Notes under the pieces: model-generated | The model's database searches: none | What the model was told of the DNA's origin: nothing | Seen by the model: only the letters and a program-made list of their open reading frames with translations | Assembly (NCBI GenBank): GCA_951394045.1 | Contig: OX595990.1 | Location: forward strand, 2,658,549 to 2,722,548 | Length of the DNA stretch: 64,000 nucleotides | Origin: Nitzschia sp. DOCU1 | Lineage: Eukaryota; Bacillariophyta; Bacillariophyceae; Bacillariales; Bacillariaceae | Direction of reading: 5' to 3' | Made by a program: the position numbers and the translations under genes | Part shown: positions 19,824 to 29,994 of the stretch, in pieces | How positions within the stretch are numbered: the stretch's first letter is position 1 | How the letters are laid out: each line of letters begins with the position of its first letter

Positions 19824-21204
19824 CTACCAGGATTCAAAGTGCCATAGTTGAATGGAACCGTCGTCTCCTGCAGAGCACAAAAGTGAAGCGTCCCAAGGGT
19901 GCCACCGCACACAATTAACATCTCCGTGGCTGGTATTGACCGCTGCATCAAGCGTGAACATGGGCTTGTCCGAAGTGCTGCCCATGACTTCGCGATATAC
20001 TTGAATCCGATTGTCGCCCCCACCCGACGCGATGCGACCGTGTCCTGCTTTGGCTGGCGCGTAGGCGACGCTATATACGGTGGAGGAGTGAGCATTCGGA
20101 AGGCGGCCGACACACTTCCAGGTACCATTGCTGACATGACCAAGTTGAGCAAAATTCCAAGTGAGAATGGAAACAATGGCGATCATCAATGATCGGCAAA
20201 TAGAGCGGTAATCATGACTTACACAGACTTGGATGCATCCAAATTTTCCATTTCTTTTCGTTCCGCTGAAGTATAACATTTACATATCGCCAGACTTCCG
20301 TCTGCCGACGCTGATACCAGACGACAACCACCGGGAGCCAAGGCTAGCGACCAAATGGTATCCGAATGAACATCGCTAATGCTCATGGCGCAGTACCAGT
20401 CACCAGCATCTTCTGCCCATATCCGAATGGTGTCATCGTATCCAGCCGAGATTAGAATTTCATCTCCATCGCCCCACTGTCCATGAGATGGAGCGAACTG
20501 TATGCACTTGACATCGCCCTCGGATCCATTCAAGACGGCAATGCATTCAAATTCGTTCGATTCGGACCCACCGATGGACCCGTCCAACCAAGTTTCCCAG
20601 ACCCATACACTGAAATTGGCATGATACCCACGTGCCGTAGATTGTTAGTTGGAAAATTGGATGCATGTTTCGACTAGATTTGCAGATTTGAACAATAAAA
20701 GTCCACTTACGTCTTGTCCCTTCCACAAGTTGCTAGAAGAGAGCCCGTTGAATTCCACGTTACAGCTTTGATTTCAGATTCATGACCTTCTAGTTGTGTC
20801 GTACACTCCCACTGTCCATCATCTGCAGATTTGGCTGATTCACAAAATTCCCATATAGAAACGGACGCATCAAAGGACGCTGCCGCCAATACGAATTGAT
20901 TGGAGAGCGGAGCAAAGGCAACACTTCGTATCGTCCGGGCATGAATCCCCTCCAAGGTCGAATGTAGAGTCCAACTATTGTTCTTTTGTGTTTTTCGCCA
21001 TAATCGGACGCAGGGATCGGGGGCTCCATAGCAAACGGCCATCCATTGACCGTCTCGAGAAAAATCCAACGACCAGGCTGGTGACTGAGACGGATATTGC
21101 AATGCGTTGGGTCCCTGACCGATGACTTTCATTGGAGGAACGAGGCGGTCTACAAAAGTCAATTTGCTGCCACTTCCGCTGGCCGTATTTACTGGGTTGC
21201 TCAT
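19824..21204 (-). CDS. CIAO1: CIAO1, WD40 targeting subunit of cytosolic Fe-S assembly
   Basis: CIAO1 (yeast Cia1) is the beta-propeller of the complex that delivers Fe-S clusters to cytosolic and nuclear apoproteins. Exons are 21204-20711, 20609-20223 and 20130-19824, all in phase with GTAAGT donors, giving 395 aa. Seven WD-like blades can be counted: SPAWSLDFSRDGQWMA, RTIRSVAFAPLSNQFVLAAA, SEIKAVTWNSTGSLLATCGR with DKTVWVWE, GDVKCIQFAPS, DTIWSLALAPGGCRLVSASA, STVYSVAYAPA and GDVNCVRWHPWDASLLCSAG. Length and the GRDKTVWVWE signature fit the family. The ATG at 21204 is the only start upstream of blade 1. Confidence 0.88.
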
Positions 21205-21453
21205 GTTTGCTGGTTGTGTCTTGGAGGATTCCTGATTAACCAGTTTGAAGCAGGGGTGAGAAAGGCAGCACTACCGAAAGATATACCGACCACTTTCGTT
21301 TGCTCGACACACGGTATATTACCGGCGGCTCTTCAATCAGAAGATAGGGGAAGAGAGAGGTGTAACGTGGCACCCTGACTACAACGTCGACGGCCGCATT
21401 TTGTGCGGTCGCCATGGTCAAAATAATCGAGGAGCTTTTCGACCAATTTGACT

Positions 21454-21792
21454 TCATTTTTGGAAATTCGCAGACCGAAGGGGTAACGGAAGGACGGCAA
21501 GACGCTTTGGAAGCAGCACCGTCTTGCCGTTGTCAGGAATCGTATCCCTTGAACGGCCATGTTGGGTGGCGAGCAAACGAGCAAGGAATTGAAATCGCAT
21601 AGCATTGAGCGAGGTCCCGTAGCTCTCGTGTAGATTTTGTACCAGAAGGCAATTGGAAGTCAAAGAAGCAAGCACCTGTTCCGCCTGCAGTGTTTGGCAA
21701 GCACTTCCCTGGACGTTCAAAAGATTAATACAAAGGCGTTCATTAACACAGTTTGGGCTGTCAGTGTTGCCTTTGAACCCCTTCGGAGCCAT
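21454..21792 (-). CDS. possible hypothetical gene, frame uncertain
   Basis: The ATG at 21792 opens a 112-codon frame starting MAPKGFKGNTDSPNCVNERL. Just before it ends, another frame looks protein-like (PFGLRISKNEVKLVEKLLDY, then FDHGDRTKC, to about 21333). This suggests a missed intron or a frameshift joining the two. No family is recognised. The start lies 113 bp from the ATG of the BRE1 gene on the other strand, so a shared promoter is likely if it is real. Confidence 0.35.
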   Translation of the reverse strand: MAPKGFKGNTDSPNCVNERLCINLLNVQGSACQTLQAEQVLASLTSNCLLVQNLHESYGTSLNAMRFQFLARLLATQHGRSRDTIPDNGKTVLLPKRLAVLPLPLRSANFQK

Positions 21793-21905
21793 AGTGTGTG
21801 AGAATTTTGATCTGGGGAGGCCGCGAGACGATTAAAAGGCCCACTTTTGGTCGGTTGACTTTGGAGCCGTTGTTGCTCAACAGTTGGAGGTACCTAACGT
21901 GAAAA

Positions 21906-24900
21906 ATGAAGCGGGCTCTAGCCGAACGAGCAAAGCAGAGTGGCCTCCCGACGAATGGAGTAGGCCCCTCAGTGTCGGCATTGGAGCCGAGTAGCGGCCT
22001 TTCCAGTCCTCCGTCCTCACAGCCTGATCTATCAAGATCAGCACCAAAGCCTGAAAGCCCACCCAGCACGCCTGCGCTTAACACTTCTTTCTCCAAGAAC
22101 CCCCTTTCCATTGCGAATAGCAATGGCGGTGGTCCCGTACACCCTTCTTCAGCGACATCTCCAAGGCCGTCCCCTAGACCCAAGAAGCGACTCAGAGAAT
22201 CATCATCCGTAGTCAAACTTGAGGAGGAAGAAGAGGAAGACTCCAATGCTTCGGCTTTTTATCTCCGCCATCAGAATCGAGCTCTGGCCAGTGAACTCCG
22301 ACAGCTTAAATATCAGTTATATCGACTTGAACAAGAACGGGACGTTCGAAGGTCGCAATGCTCCATGGCCGTTCAGTGTGTAAATGCTTTACAGGCTACT
22401 TGGACACAGCTGGAATCAGCTCTGCAATATGGACAGGCTGCTTCTGGCCCTGATACAAATGACAGCTCTATTCCTGCCCTGGGATCCTCCTCGGGATCGG
22501 CTCCCCTGAGTACGGGATCGGGCACGTCAGTGGAGCTCGTTGGTGCCCTATTGAATTCCCTGGCAGAACTGGGGAATAGCACAGGCCCTGGCGGGCGACG
22601 AATACAATCACAAGCGGGGGATAATATGGAGGTAGATGATATTTCCAGCAGCAGCGACGGCGACGACCCAGAGATGGCAGTTTCTGAACCACTTCCGCCG
22701 CCCGAAGGCATGGAAGACGATGATGCTGACCGTCATAACCAGCAACAGCTGATTGATTTATTACGCATAAGCGACAACGTGGCAAAACGTGCCAGTACAT
22801 TGCAAGGGTGGATATGGACGCTTTTGCAAAAATGCGGAAATATCAATGGAAGCGGTGGTGAATGGTCTGTCGCCCCCCAGCAAGTCCATACAGCGCAGCA
22901 GCAAGTGGCCCGTCTCAAAGCCAAGAACAAGACCCTAAAAGCGCAACTGAAAGAGCTAGCGCGATCCCGGGATGAATTTCAACAATCGGACAAACGCGTT
23001 CGACGGGGACTGTATCGACTCGCGACTGGTCGCATGCAGCTCAAAGAAGTACTCAAAGACATTGTTGCCTCGGACGAAGACAAGGAAGTAGCCGCCGAAT
23101 GGATGGTGGAAAATGGCGGATCTACGTCTCTGACTGTGGTAACAACTGCGGCAGCCAATCCAACAACATTAACGTCCATCAAAACTGAAGATGGTGACGG
23201 CAAAGAATCAAATACTGTCAGTTCGGCAGAAGTTGCGCAATTCCAGAAACGAATAAATGATCTGGAACAAATTGCTAGCGCTCGGGATGATCAGATCAAA
23301 TCGGTACGAATGCATTGGTATTGGTGGTTGGGTGTTGTTGCTTTTGATTTTTATTCATCACTGACGATGTTTTTCCCGTTTTGTTTGATGAAGTTGCTGG
23401 TGGAACGGGAGGAGCTGTCGAAGAAAATTAATAGCCTGGTTTTGGCGAGCAATGGGAAATCGACTGAGGTCCCTACGGATGAAGCCATTAAGAAATCGGA
23501 TTTGTATGCTGAAATGAATGCCAAACTACTAGCCGCGGAGCGGACGATAAAAGAGCTGGAGGAAAAGCAAGTACAAATAAAAGAGGCGTGGGGTCAAGCC
23601 TTGGCTACAGCTAACGAGGCGCAAAAAGCAATTGAAGACCTCAACGAGAAGCAAGTCAAGCGATGGACCGATTTAGTTGAAGAATTTCCCGAGCTGGATT
23701 CGAGTGGAGGTGCGGAAGGGGAAGCTGCAGAAACTTCTGAAAGTTCCGATAATAACGTCAAAGCCAAAGAGATTATTACTTTGCAACACAAGTTGACGCA
23801 AGCACTGGAGAATGTCCGCCAGGCTCAGGCCACACGTATGACGTTGCAAGAGGCCGTCATTATGAACGACTCTTTGAATTCCAGACTGGAGGAAATCAAA
23901 GCGAAATATGCGACACTGCAGCAGAACCGAGCAAACAATGCTGGAACTAACGACACGGCTGTCGACGTAGGCCTTGCCACTCCCAAAGCGAAATCGCCTG
24001 CCACTGGTGGTGCCTCGTCCTCAGAAAAGTTTGACAAACTCGAGAAGTCTGACAAATCGGACAAGTCCTCAGATAAACTGCATCGAGAATACCGACGTAT
24101 TCAGAAGCAGTTGGCTGCGGCGACAGCATCTAAAGAGTCTGCCAAGGCCAAACTAGAAAAAGCGGAAAAGGAACGTGATCTATTAAACTCTGCCAATTCT
24201 CGTCTGTTGAGACAAGCTGCAGAGAAGGACGAAATGAATGCCAAATCCCTCTCTACGATTCTTCATCTGAAGCAGTTGACGGACCAAGTCACCAAGGAAA
24301 AGGAGAATTTGGAGCAACAGGTTAAGAGCTCGCAGCAGCTCGCTTTGAGTGCTAGACTTGTGGCAAATGCTCGGGAGCGTCTTGCAGAAGAAATAGACAA
24401 CGAACGCAAGGCGATGGAATCGCGCGTCAAGGAATGGGAAGAGAAATGCAGCTCCCTTGCCAAAGAAAAAGAGCAGATCGAGACTAGAATGCTACAGAAT
24501 CGATCTAGAATGGCTGGGCTCATGAAGGAAGTAGAAGGCGCCAAAGGTCGATGCGATGAGCTGTCATCAGAGTCTACCAAAATGCAAGAGGAGAAGCAAA
24601 AGATGATGGAGGCTCTTGCGATCGCTAAGAAAGATGCCGAGGAGGCTGCCAAGCTGACCGAACGCATATCCAAGGCGTCTGGAGGCGCCATAGTGGAAGG
24701 CTTCACCGCCGAACAGCTACATACTCAGGTCAAGCACTTGAAGAGTCGCGTACATTGTCCCGTTTGCAACGTGCGCGACAAGAAGTGTATTCTCTTGCGA
24801 TGTCGGCACATGTTTTGCAAAAATTGCGTTGATGAGAATATCAAGAATCGTAGCCGCAAGTGCCCCGCCTGCGGCATTCGATTTGACACGAAGGATGTGG

Positions 24901-24917
24901 GCGACATTTGGTTATAA
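21906..24917 (+). CDS. BRE1: BRE1-type RING E3 ubiquitin ligase (H2B)
   Basis: Likely monoubiquitinates histone H2B with a RAD6-type E2 in the nucleus, supporting transcription elongation. The layout matches BRE1/RNF20: a Ser/Pro-rich head, long coiled coils through most of the chain, and a C-terminal C3HC4 RING (CPVCNVRDKKCILLRCRHMF, CKNCVDENIKNRSRKCPACG) ending IRFDTKDVGDIWL. The open frame covers 1003 codons. However, bases 23304-23393 have GTACGA and GATGAAG ends and encode a Trp- and Phe-rich, membrane-like 30-residue stretch in the middle of a coiled coil. They are almost certainly a 90-nt intron that happens to stay in frame. The mature protein is then 973 aa (exons 21906-23303 and 23394-24917). 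Confidence 0.88.
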   Translation: MKRALAERAKQSGLPTNGVGPSVSALEPSSGLSSPPSSQPDLSRSAPKPESPPSTPALNTSFSKNPLSIANSNGGGPVHPSSATSPRPSPRPKKRLRESSSVVKLEEEEEEDSNASAFYLRHQNRALASELRQLKYQLYRLEQERDVRRSQCSMAVQCVNALQATWTQLESALQYGQAASGPDTNDSSIPALGSSSGSAPLSTGSGTSVELVGALLNSLAELGNSTGPGGRRIQSQAGDNMEVDDISSSSDGDDPEMAVSEPLPPPEGMEDDDADRHNQQQLIDLLRISDNVAKRASTLQGWIWTLLQKCGNINGSGGEWSVAPQQVHTAQQQVARLKAKNKTLKAQLKELARSRDEFQQSDKRVRRGLYRLATGRMQLKEVLKDIVASDEDKEVAAEWMVENGGSTSLTVVTTAAANPTTLTSIKTEDGDGKESNTVSSAEVAQFQKRINDLEQIASARDDQIKSVRMHWYWWLGVVAFDFYSSLTMFFPFCLMKLLVEREELSKKINSLVLASNGKSTEVPTDEAIKKSDLYAEMNAKLLAAERTIKELEEKQVQIKEAWGQALATANEAQKAIEDLNEKQVKRWTDLVEEFPELDSSGGAEGEAAETSESSDNNVKAKEIITLQHKLTQALENVRQAQATRMTLQEAVIMNDSLNSRLEEIKAKYATLQQNRANNAGTNDTAVDVGLATPKAKSPATGGASSSEKFDKLEKSDKSDKSSDKLHREYRRIQKQLAAATASKESAKAKLEKAEKERDLLNSANSRLLRQAAEKDEMNAKSLSTILHLKQLTDQVTKEKENLEQQVKSSQQLALSARLVANARERLAEEIDNERKAMESRVKEWEEKCSSLAKEKEQIETRMLQNRSRMAGLMKEVEGAKGRCDELSSESTKMQEEKQKMMEALAIAKKDAEEAAKLTERISKASGGAIVEGFTAEQLHTQVKHLKSRVHCPVCNVRDKKCILLRCRHMFCKNCVDENIKNRSRKCPACGIRFDTKDVGDIWL

Positions 24918-25155
24918 GCCGTAGATCCCTTGGCACTTGTCAAGAGTGGCAACTCAGTTTCCTAATCTTTAGACCAAGGACAAATTCTACCGGTAGTTTG
25001 CTAAATGGATGTCCTCACCTCCCAGCGCCGCTCAAAGCCGTGAACGGGTCGCCGCTAGGCATTTTCAAAATCGAGGTGTTGGCCGAAGTGCATATTGACA
25101 AACTCTGCCTCCACGGCGTACAGTGGTTCATGCAACTTCCTGTCGAGCGACATTT

Positions 25156-26355
25156 TCATCTAGCATCCCTAATACTCGTTACATCGTCGTCGTCGTCTTC
25201 CATTTCTTCCACCACGCGCGTTGCTGTATCCGCCAAGACTTTGATCACCCCGACGAGAAGAGTCAGCCCCCCTGCGTAGACAAACCAAGGATAGCTACTC
25301 TCGCCCCCGTCTATCAACGCCTTGCCAAACGCCCCGGAGCACACATACGCTATAGTTCCAGGAGCAAATCCAAGTACAGTACCAATAAAGAATGCAGGAA
25401 ATTTGATGGATGACGCCCCGTAAAGATAATTGCTCAATGCAAATGGAAAGATTGGAGACAATCTTAACAGCAACATGAGTTTGAAGCCTTCCTTCCCGAT
25501 CGCTCGATCCAGTTTGGCAAACTTGGGATATTCTTCCAACACCTTCTCCACGTAGTCTCGCAAGAGCGTCCGCCCAATGACAAAGCTAATCGCAGCCGCA
25601 ATGGAGGCGCTCATCAAGACGACAGCGGTTCCTTCCACTGGACCAAACAGATACCCTGCCGATGCTGTAAGTGGAAAAGCAGGAATGGCCAAAACTTCGG
25701 CCGTGGTATAGGCAAGTCCAAAGTACAAGGGGGCAAGTGGGCCCATTGATTCCACTGTCTGTACAACGTTTTCCAAAGCCACCGTAGGGTTTTGAATGGC
25801 TCCTTGAATCATCTCCACCACCTCATTAGAACTGAGTCCATTTGAGAGAACGAGATGAGTTGCGACAATGTTGAGCTCCACAACGAAAAGATTCATTTCT
25901 AGGACAAAAAGATCCCCCGAGCAATCGCCTTACCTTAGGTCAAAGGAGTTTGCTGTCGACAAGGTCGCCACGATAGCAATCGCTCCAACAATGGCTCCTG
26001 CAGTGAGCAATTCTGGGCTCCATACTGCCTTTTCACTTTCGTCGTCTCCGAGTTTGTTGACTGGAATGGGTGTCTGGTGTTTCGTATTTGACAATGGCGC
26101 GGCCTTCTTTTTCCCATTCACCACCAAGGGTAATGCTAATGCTTGTTTCGCTTTCCCCTTGCCCTCTGCCGAAGTAGCCGAGCGTTGCTGAATCGCCAGT
26201 CGACTACTAGAATTCAATTGCCGCCATGATGACTTGGACCACGTTGACATTGTTGACCGTTGTTGTGACATGGGTGCCCAAGCGATGCACCTCTGTGCCG
26301 ACAGGGTGAGAAAGATGGACCATAGTAGGGAAGCGTTCATAATTTCATTCTTCAT
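25156..26355 (-). CDS. plastid-targeted VTT/DedA-family membrane protein (365 aa)
   Basis: VTT-domain proteins (TVP38/TMEM64, DedA) are polytopic and linked to lipid scrambling or membrane homeostasis. Exon 1 is 26355-25934 and exon 2 is 25831-25156. The 102-nt intron uses GTAAGG and CTCAG, with phase 2 on both sides. A shorter version starting at ATG 25896 would begin inside this intron. The leader MNASLLWSIFLTLSAQRCIAWAP ends with AWAP, an accepted variant of the plastid motif. The VTT core is complete: EVLAIPAFPLTASAGYLFG, FVIGRTLLRDYVEKVLE, LLLRLSPIFPFALSNYLYGA and KFPAFFIGTVLGFAPGTIAY. The C-terminus has an Asp run. The start could also be the in-frame ATG at 26340. Confidence 0.82.
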
Positions 26356-26912
26356 TAATCTTTCAATGTAGTAGGGATCAGGGACAATAGTTGCTTGAGA
26401 ACAATTGTAACGAAAACGAAATAATATGTCAGACTCTATTGGACCATGAAGGATATACTTGGACTTGGATGCGTCAAATGTCAAAACTGCAACGTAGACG
26501 CGGAATAGAGGTGTCGAACTTCTTCGATAGGTTGATGATGACGAGATGGATGAGGATGTTTTGTCGTTGGTTTTGATGCGAACGGAGCGAACTGCCGTCC
26601 TCGTGGACGCTCCCATCTGCCATTGGCCAAATTGCGAGCTCGCCAGGCTCGAAGCAGGCCGAGGCACGTGGTGGACAGACAGTCAGACGGGTCCACGCAA
26701 GTACGTAGATCCACGAGCTCCAGAAGGGCCTAATTACGAACTCTGGCATGGGTCATTCGTTCCACTTTTTCATTTCGCGCATTTCATCGTCTTTGCTACC
26801 GGTCTTGAATGACCCTCTTTATTTCTGCCACAAAATCGTAGAGCAAGTGCTGTTGTCGCTCTCGTTCATTTGCTCCCTCTATCTACTTGCCTCCTGAGGT
26901 TTGTTTTCCAAG

Positions 26913-29900
26913 ATGGGAAGCGATGCGGCTGCAATCGCTCCTTTGAGCACCATGGCGTCGGCCATGTTATTTGGCACCATCCTGTTTGCCACTGTGGCTT
27001 TGGCGACGCGTGCGCACTTGATGGGCGACAAGAAACTCTTTGATCAGGCTGCCAACCCCCGATCCAGTGCATTGGATGTCAAGTCGCTATCGTCGGTGTA
27101 CACGCTGCTCTTTCATTCTTCCGTGTTCGGCTTGATTCTCTTTTATGCCTACATTTGCGAGTACCACCCCCCGTACCCCCATGCCGACAAGAATTATGAC
27201 GCCGATCTCTTTTTCTTCTTGACCTTTTTGCTCTTTGTTGTCTCGTTCTTCACTTGGAAAAAACATGACCATAGTGATAACAACAAGGCGATGAAAGCCA
27301 AACTCAGCGTAGACGATGACGGTGCTAGCGACGACGGGACAAACCTCCTGAGCAACGGGGCAGTCCGACCTGTCGCGGACGCCAATGACAAGACCGAGGT
27401 TCTAAATCGTGACCAAACCGAAGAATGGAAGGGATGGATGCAGTTCATGTTCTTGTTGTATCACTACTATCATGCCGAAGAAGTCTACAACTCCATTCGT
27501 ATCATGATCACTTGTTACGTCTGGATGACCGGTTTTGGTAACTTTTCCTTCTTTTATCTCAAGTCGGACTTTGGAGCCATTCGGGTCCTTCAAATGTTGT
27601 GGCGTTTGAACTTTTTGGTGCTCTTTTTGTGTTTGACACAAGGGACCACCTACATTCTTTACTATATTTGCCTATTGCACACGTACTACTTTTGCATGGT
27701 TTACGTCACCATGAGAATCGGATACGAAAAGAATCACACAAAATGGTGGGTTCGTATCAAGCTGGGCGTATTGGCGCTGATTATTTACCTGGTGTGGGAC
27801 TGTGATCTCGGTCTATTCAAGATTCTGCACTACCCATTCTTTGGGGAGCATCCGAAACAGGGTGCCACGGGTGGTTCCATGTGGGAGTGGTACTTCCGAT
27901 CGAGCTTGGATCACTGGTCGACCTATCTGGGAATGATCTTTGCCCTGAACTTTCCCATTACGAGTCTATTTTATCGCAAACTGGAGGCCCAGCCTTTTAT
28001 TTGGCACTTCTTGGGGAAGGCTGCCGTCGGAGCGGCCCTATTCGGCGTCTTTTATGCTTGGGTCACCGGTCCATTTGTCCAGGGAAAATTCGATTACAAC
28101 CAAACCAATGCCTACTTTGGATTCGTCCCGCTGATTGCCTACATTTATTTCCGCAACTTGACGCCCTGGCTTCGTAACCACACCTTGGAACTCTTGCACC
28201 AGATTGGAAAGACAACCCTGGAGACATACCTCATGCAGCATCACATTTGGTTGACATCTGACGCCAAGAGTTTGCTCACGTTGGTTCCGGGCTGGCCCAA
28301 GGTCAACTTTTTGTTGGTCTCGTTGATCTATGTCTTCCTCAGTCGAAGACTGTATTCATTGACGTTGTTTTTGAGAGGAATGGTACTTCCTGATAACAAG
28401 CAGGCTTGCTTGAAGAATCTTGCCGGGATGACAATTGTAATCGCCTTCTTTTACATCCTTGCTGCAATCTTGCATTTGCAGGGCATGTTGACGTTGCAAG
28501 CGGTAGCCATTGTTGTCATCGCCTGTGGCTACCTGCTATTCCAATATTTGGTGGAATTCACAGCAATCAATGCCGCCGGCGAAGCAGACGCACAAGCCAG
28601 GCGTGGACCTGTAGGCATTTCCATGTCCTACCTCTTTGGTGGACTTGCCGTGCTTGTGTTGGGCCTACTATGGCAGACAATGGCGATGCATGGAGCGTCC
28701 AAGATCATCCTGCTTCCCCGCACCTGCGAAGAATTCGCCAACAACGGCCAGTGGGTGACTCTCAATGGTTGCGACGAAGGTCCTCGAGGCGAAGAATATC
28801 GAAAGTTTGGAATTGCCACCGAATCAACGTGCTCCTCTCAAAACACTGTCCAAGTGTGGGGATGGAAAGAAACCAAGCCTTCTTCGCATTGTCGTTTCAA
28901 GCAACGCGACCCCAAGAGCCTCAAGACGCATTTAAAGAGTCGAACCATTTACTTCATTGGCGATTCGATTACGCGATACCTCTATCATTCTTTCTGTAGA
29001 CAGCTTGGTGTGTCCGACGCTGGTGCGTACAACGCCACAGAAGGCAAGCATCACGACATTGAACGCAAAATCGGAGACATTACAGTGGATTTCATGTGGG
29101 CTGGATTTGCGCCCGAGTTGGTCTCTAGCGTGAACAATGTCACCATGTTCCCGACCAATCCTCCCGCGGGAGGCAAGAAGTTACCTGACCTCGTTGTATT
29201 AGGCGGAGGCGCCTGGGACAAGCTTTGGAAATATTCCAATGCCAAGGAACAAAAGGCGCTGAAAGAAGCCTATGACGAACTTGCGGCAAAGATGCACGAG
29301 CTTCGAAAACGTGGCGTGCCCGTGGTGTGGATGACTCCCACAACCATCAATACCGCGGCTTTGCCATCCGAAGACAAGCAGACAAACATCAACGAATCAG
29401 AAATGGAAGCGATTCGAAAGCTTCAAGTGGACGAAGGTGTTTTGACCGCAGCTTCCTTTATTGTGGACGGGCCTTCATTCACAGCTTCTCGAGTGAGCGA
29501 AAGCTTTGACGGCGTTCATTATCCTCATCAAGTGTATTCTGCGGGAGCTCAAATTCTGGCTAATGCAGCCGATTGGCTCCTCCCGGAACCAATCAAGGGG
29601 GCACCCAAGCCAGCGAACCAACCTGGAGCGATGGCACACCCAAAGCTTGGCATGATGATCATTGTTGTCGCCTTCTTTGGCATTGTTGGCTTTGACGGGT
29701 TTATGGGATTCTCGTACCTGGCAGCAGTGTTCGTACCCAGCGTGGCACCCAATAGGTTATTCTATGAAGCCTTTTCTGATCTGCATCGTCGCAAGAAGCT
29801 CCCGGCTTTGGAACGAATGGAATCGGCACCTATACCATTTTCGGGTCCGCCTTTGCGAACGCCGTCGGGGTCACGCGACTTTGACGAAGAGGAAGTAGCG

Positions 29901-29930
29901 AACCTTCTTAACGACGGCAAGTCAAGCTAA
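26913..29930 (+). CDS. Cas1p-like O-acetyltransferase with C-terminal SGNH domain (1005 aa)
   Basis: Probably O-acetylates glycans in the Golgi. The ATG at 26913 is the first in frame; the preceding TTG is unlikely. The N-terminal two thirds are a multi-pass membrane domain of the Cas1_AcylT type (WMQFMFLLYHYYHAEEVYNS, IRIMITCYVWMTGFGNFSFF, then TTLETYLMQHHIWL near residue 440). The C-terminal third is a PC-esterase/SGNH domain. Block I is YFIGDSITRYLYHSF with S685, block III-like GGGAWDKLW, and the catalytic pair DGVH (D866, H869). A last transmembrane segment follows (MMIIVVAFFGIVGFDGFMGF). In human CASD1 and fungal Cas1p the SGNH domain comes first, so the order here is reversed. Single exon. 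Confidence 0.85.
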   Translation: MGSDAAAIAPLSTMASAMLFGTILFATVALATRAHLMGDKKLFDQAANPRSSALDVKSLSSVYTLLFHSSVFGLILFYAYICEYHPPYPHADKNYDADLFFFLTFLLFVVSFFTWKKHDHSDNNKAMKAKLSVDDDGASDDGTNLLSNGAVRPVADANDKTEVLNRDQTEEWKGWMQFMFLLYHYYHAEEVYNSIRIMITCYVWMTGFGNFSFFYLKSDFGAIRVLQMLWRLNFLVLFLCLTQGTTYILYYICLLHTYYFCMVYVTMRIGYEKNHTKWWVRIKLGVLALIIYLVWDCDLGLFKILHYPFFGEHPKQGATGGSMWEWYFRSSLDHWSTYLGMIFALNFPITSLFYRKLEAQPFIWHFLGKAAVGAALFGVFYAWVTGPFVQGKFDYNQTNAYFGFVPLIAYIYFRNLTPWLRNHTLELLHQIGKTTLETYLMQHHIWLTSDAKSLLTLVPGWPKVNFLLVSLIYVFLSRRLYSLTLFLRGMVLPDNKQACLKNLAGMTIVIAFFYILAAILHLQGMLTLQAVAIVVIACGYLLFQYLVEFTAINAAGEADAQARRGPVGISMSYLFGGLAVLVLGLLWQTMAMHGASKIILLPRTCEEFANNGQWVTLNGCDEGPRGEEYRKFGIATESTCSSQNTVQVWGWKETKPSSHCRFKQRDPKSLKTHLKSRTIYFIGDSITRYLYHSFCRQLGVSDAGAYNATEGKHHDIERKIGDITVDFMWAGFAPELVSSVNNVTMFPTNPPAGGKKLPDLVVLGGGAWDKLWKYSNAKEQKALKEAYDELAAKMHELRKRGVPVVWMTPTTINTAALPSEDKQTNINESEMEAIRKLQVDEGVLTAASFIVDGPSFTASRVSESFDGVHYPHQVYSAGAQILANAADWLLPEPIKGAPKPANQPGAMAHPKLGMMIIVVAFFGIVGFDGFMGFSYLAAVFVPSVAPNRLFYEAFSDLHRRKKLPALERMESAPIPFSGPPLRTPSGSRDFDEEEVANLLNDGKSS

Positions 29931-29994
29931 CACTATATACGAATCGACCAGATTGTAATTCTACCAATAATATCCCCAATGCATTTTTAGGCTT

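Noticed and set aside
25832..25896. ATG at 25896 as start of the VTT protein
   Set aside because: It lies inside a GT-AG intron. Splicing from the upstream exon gives a leader and continuous phase, so the shorter start is less likely.
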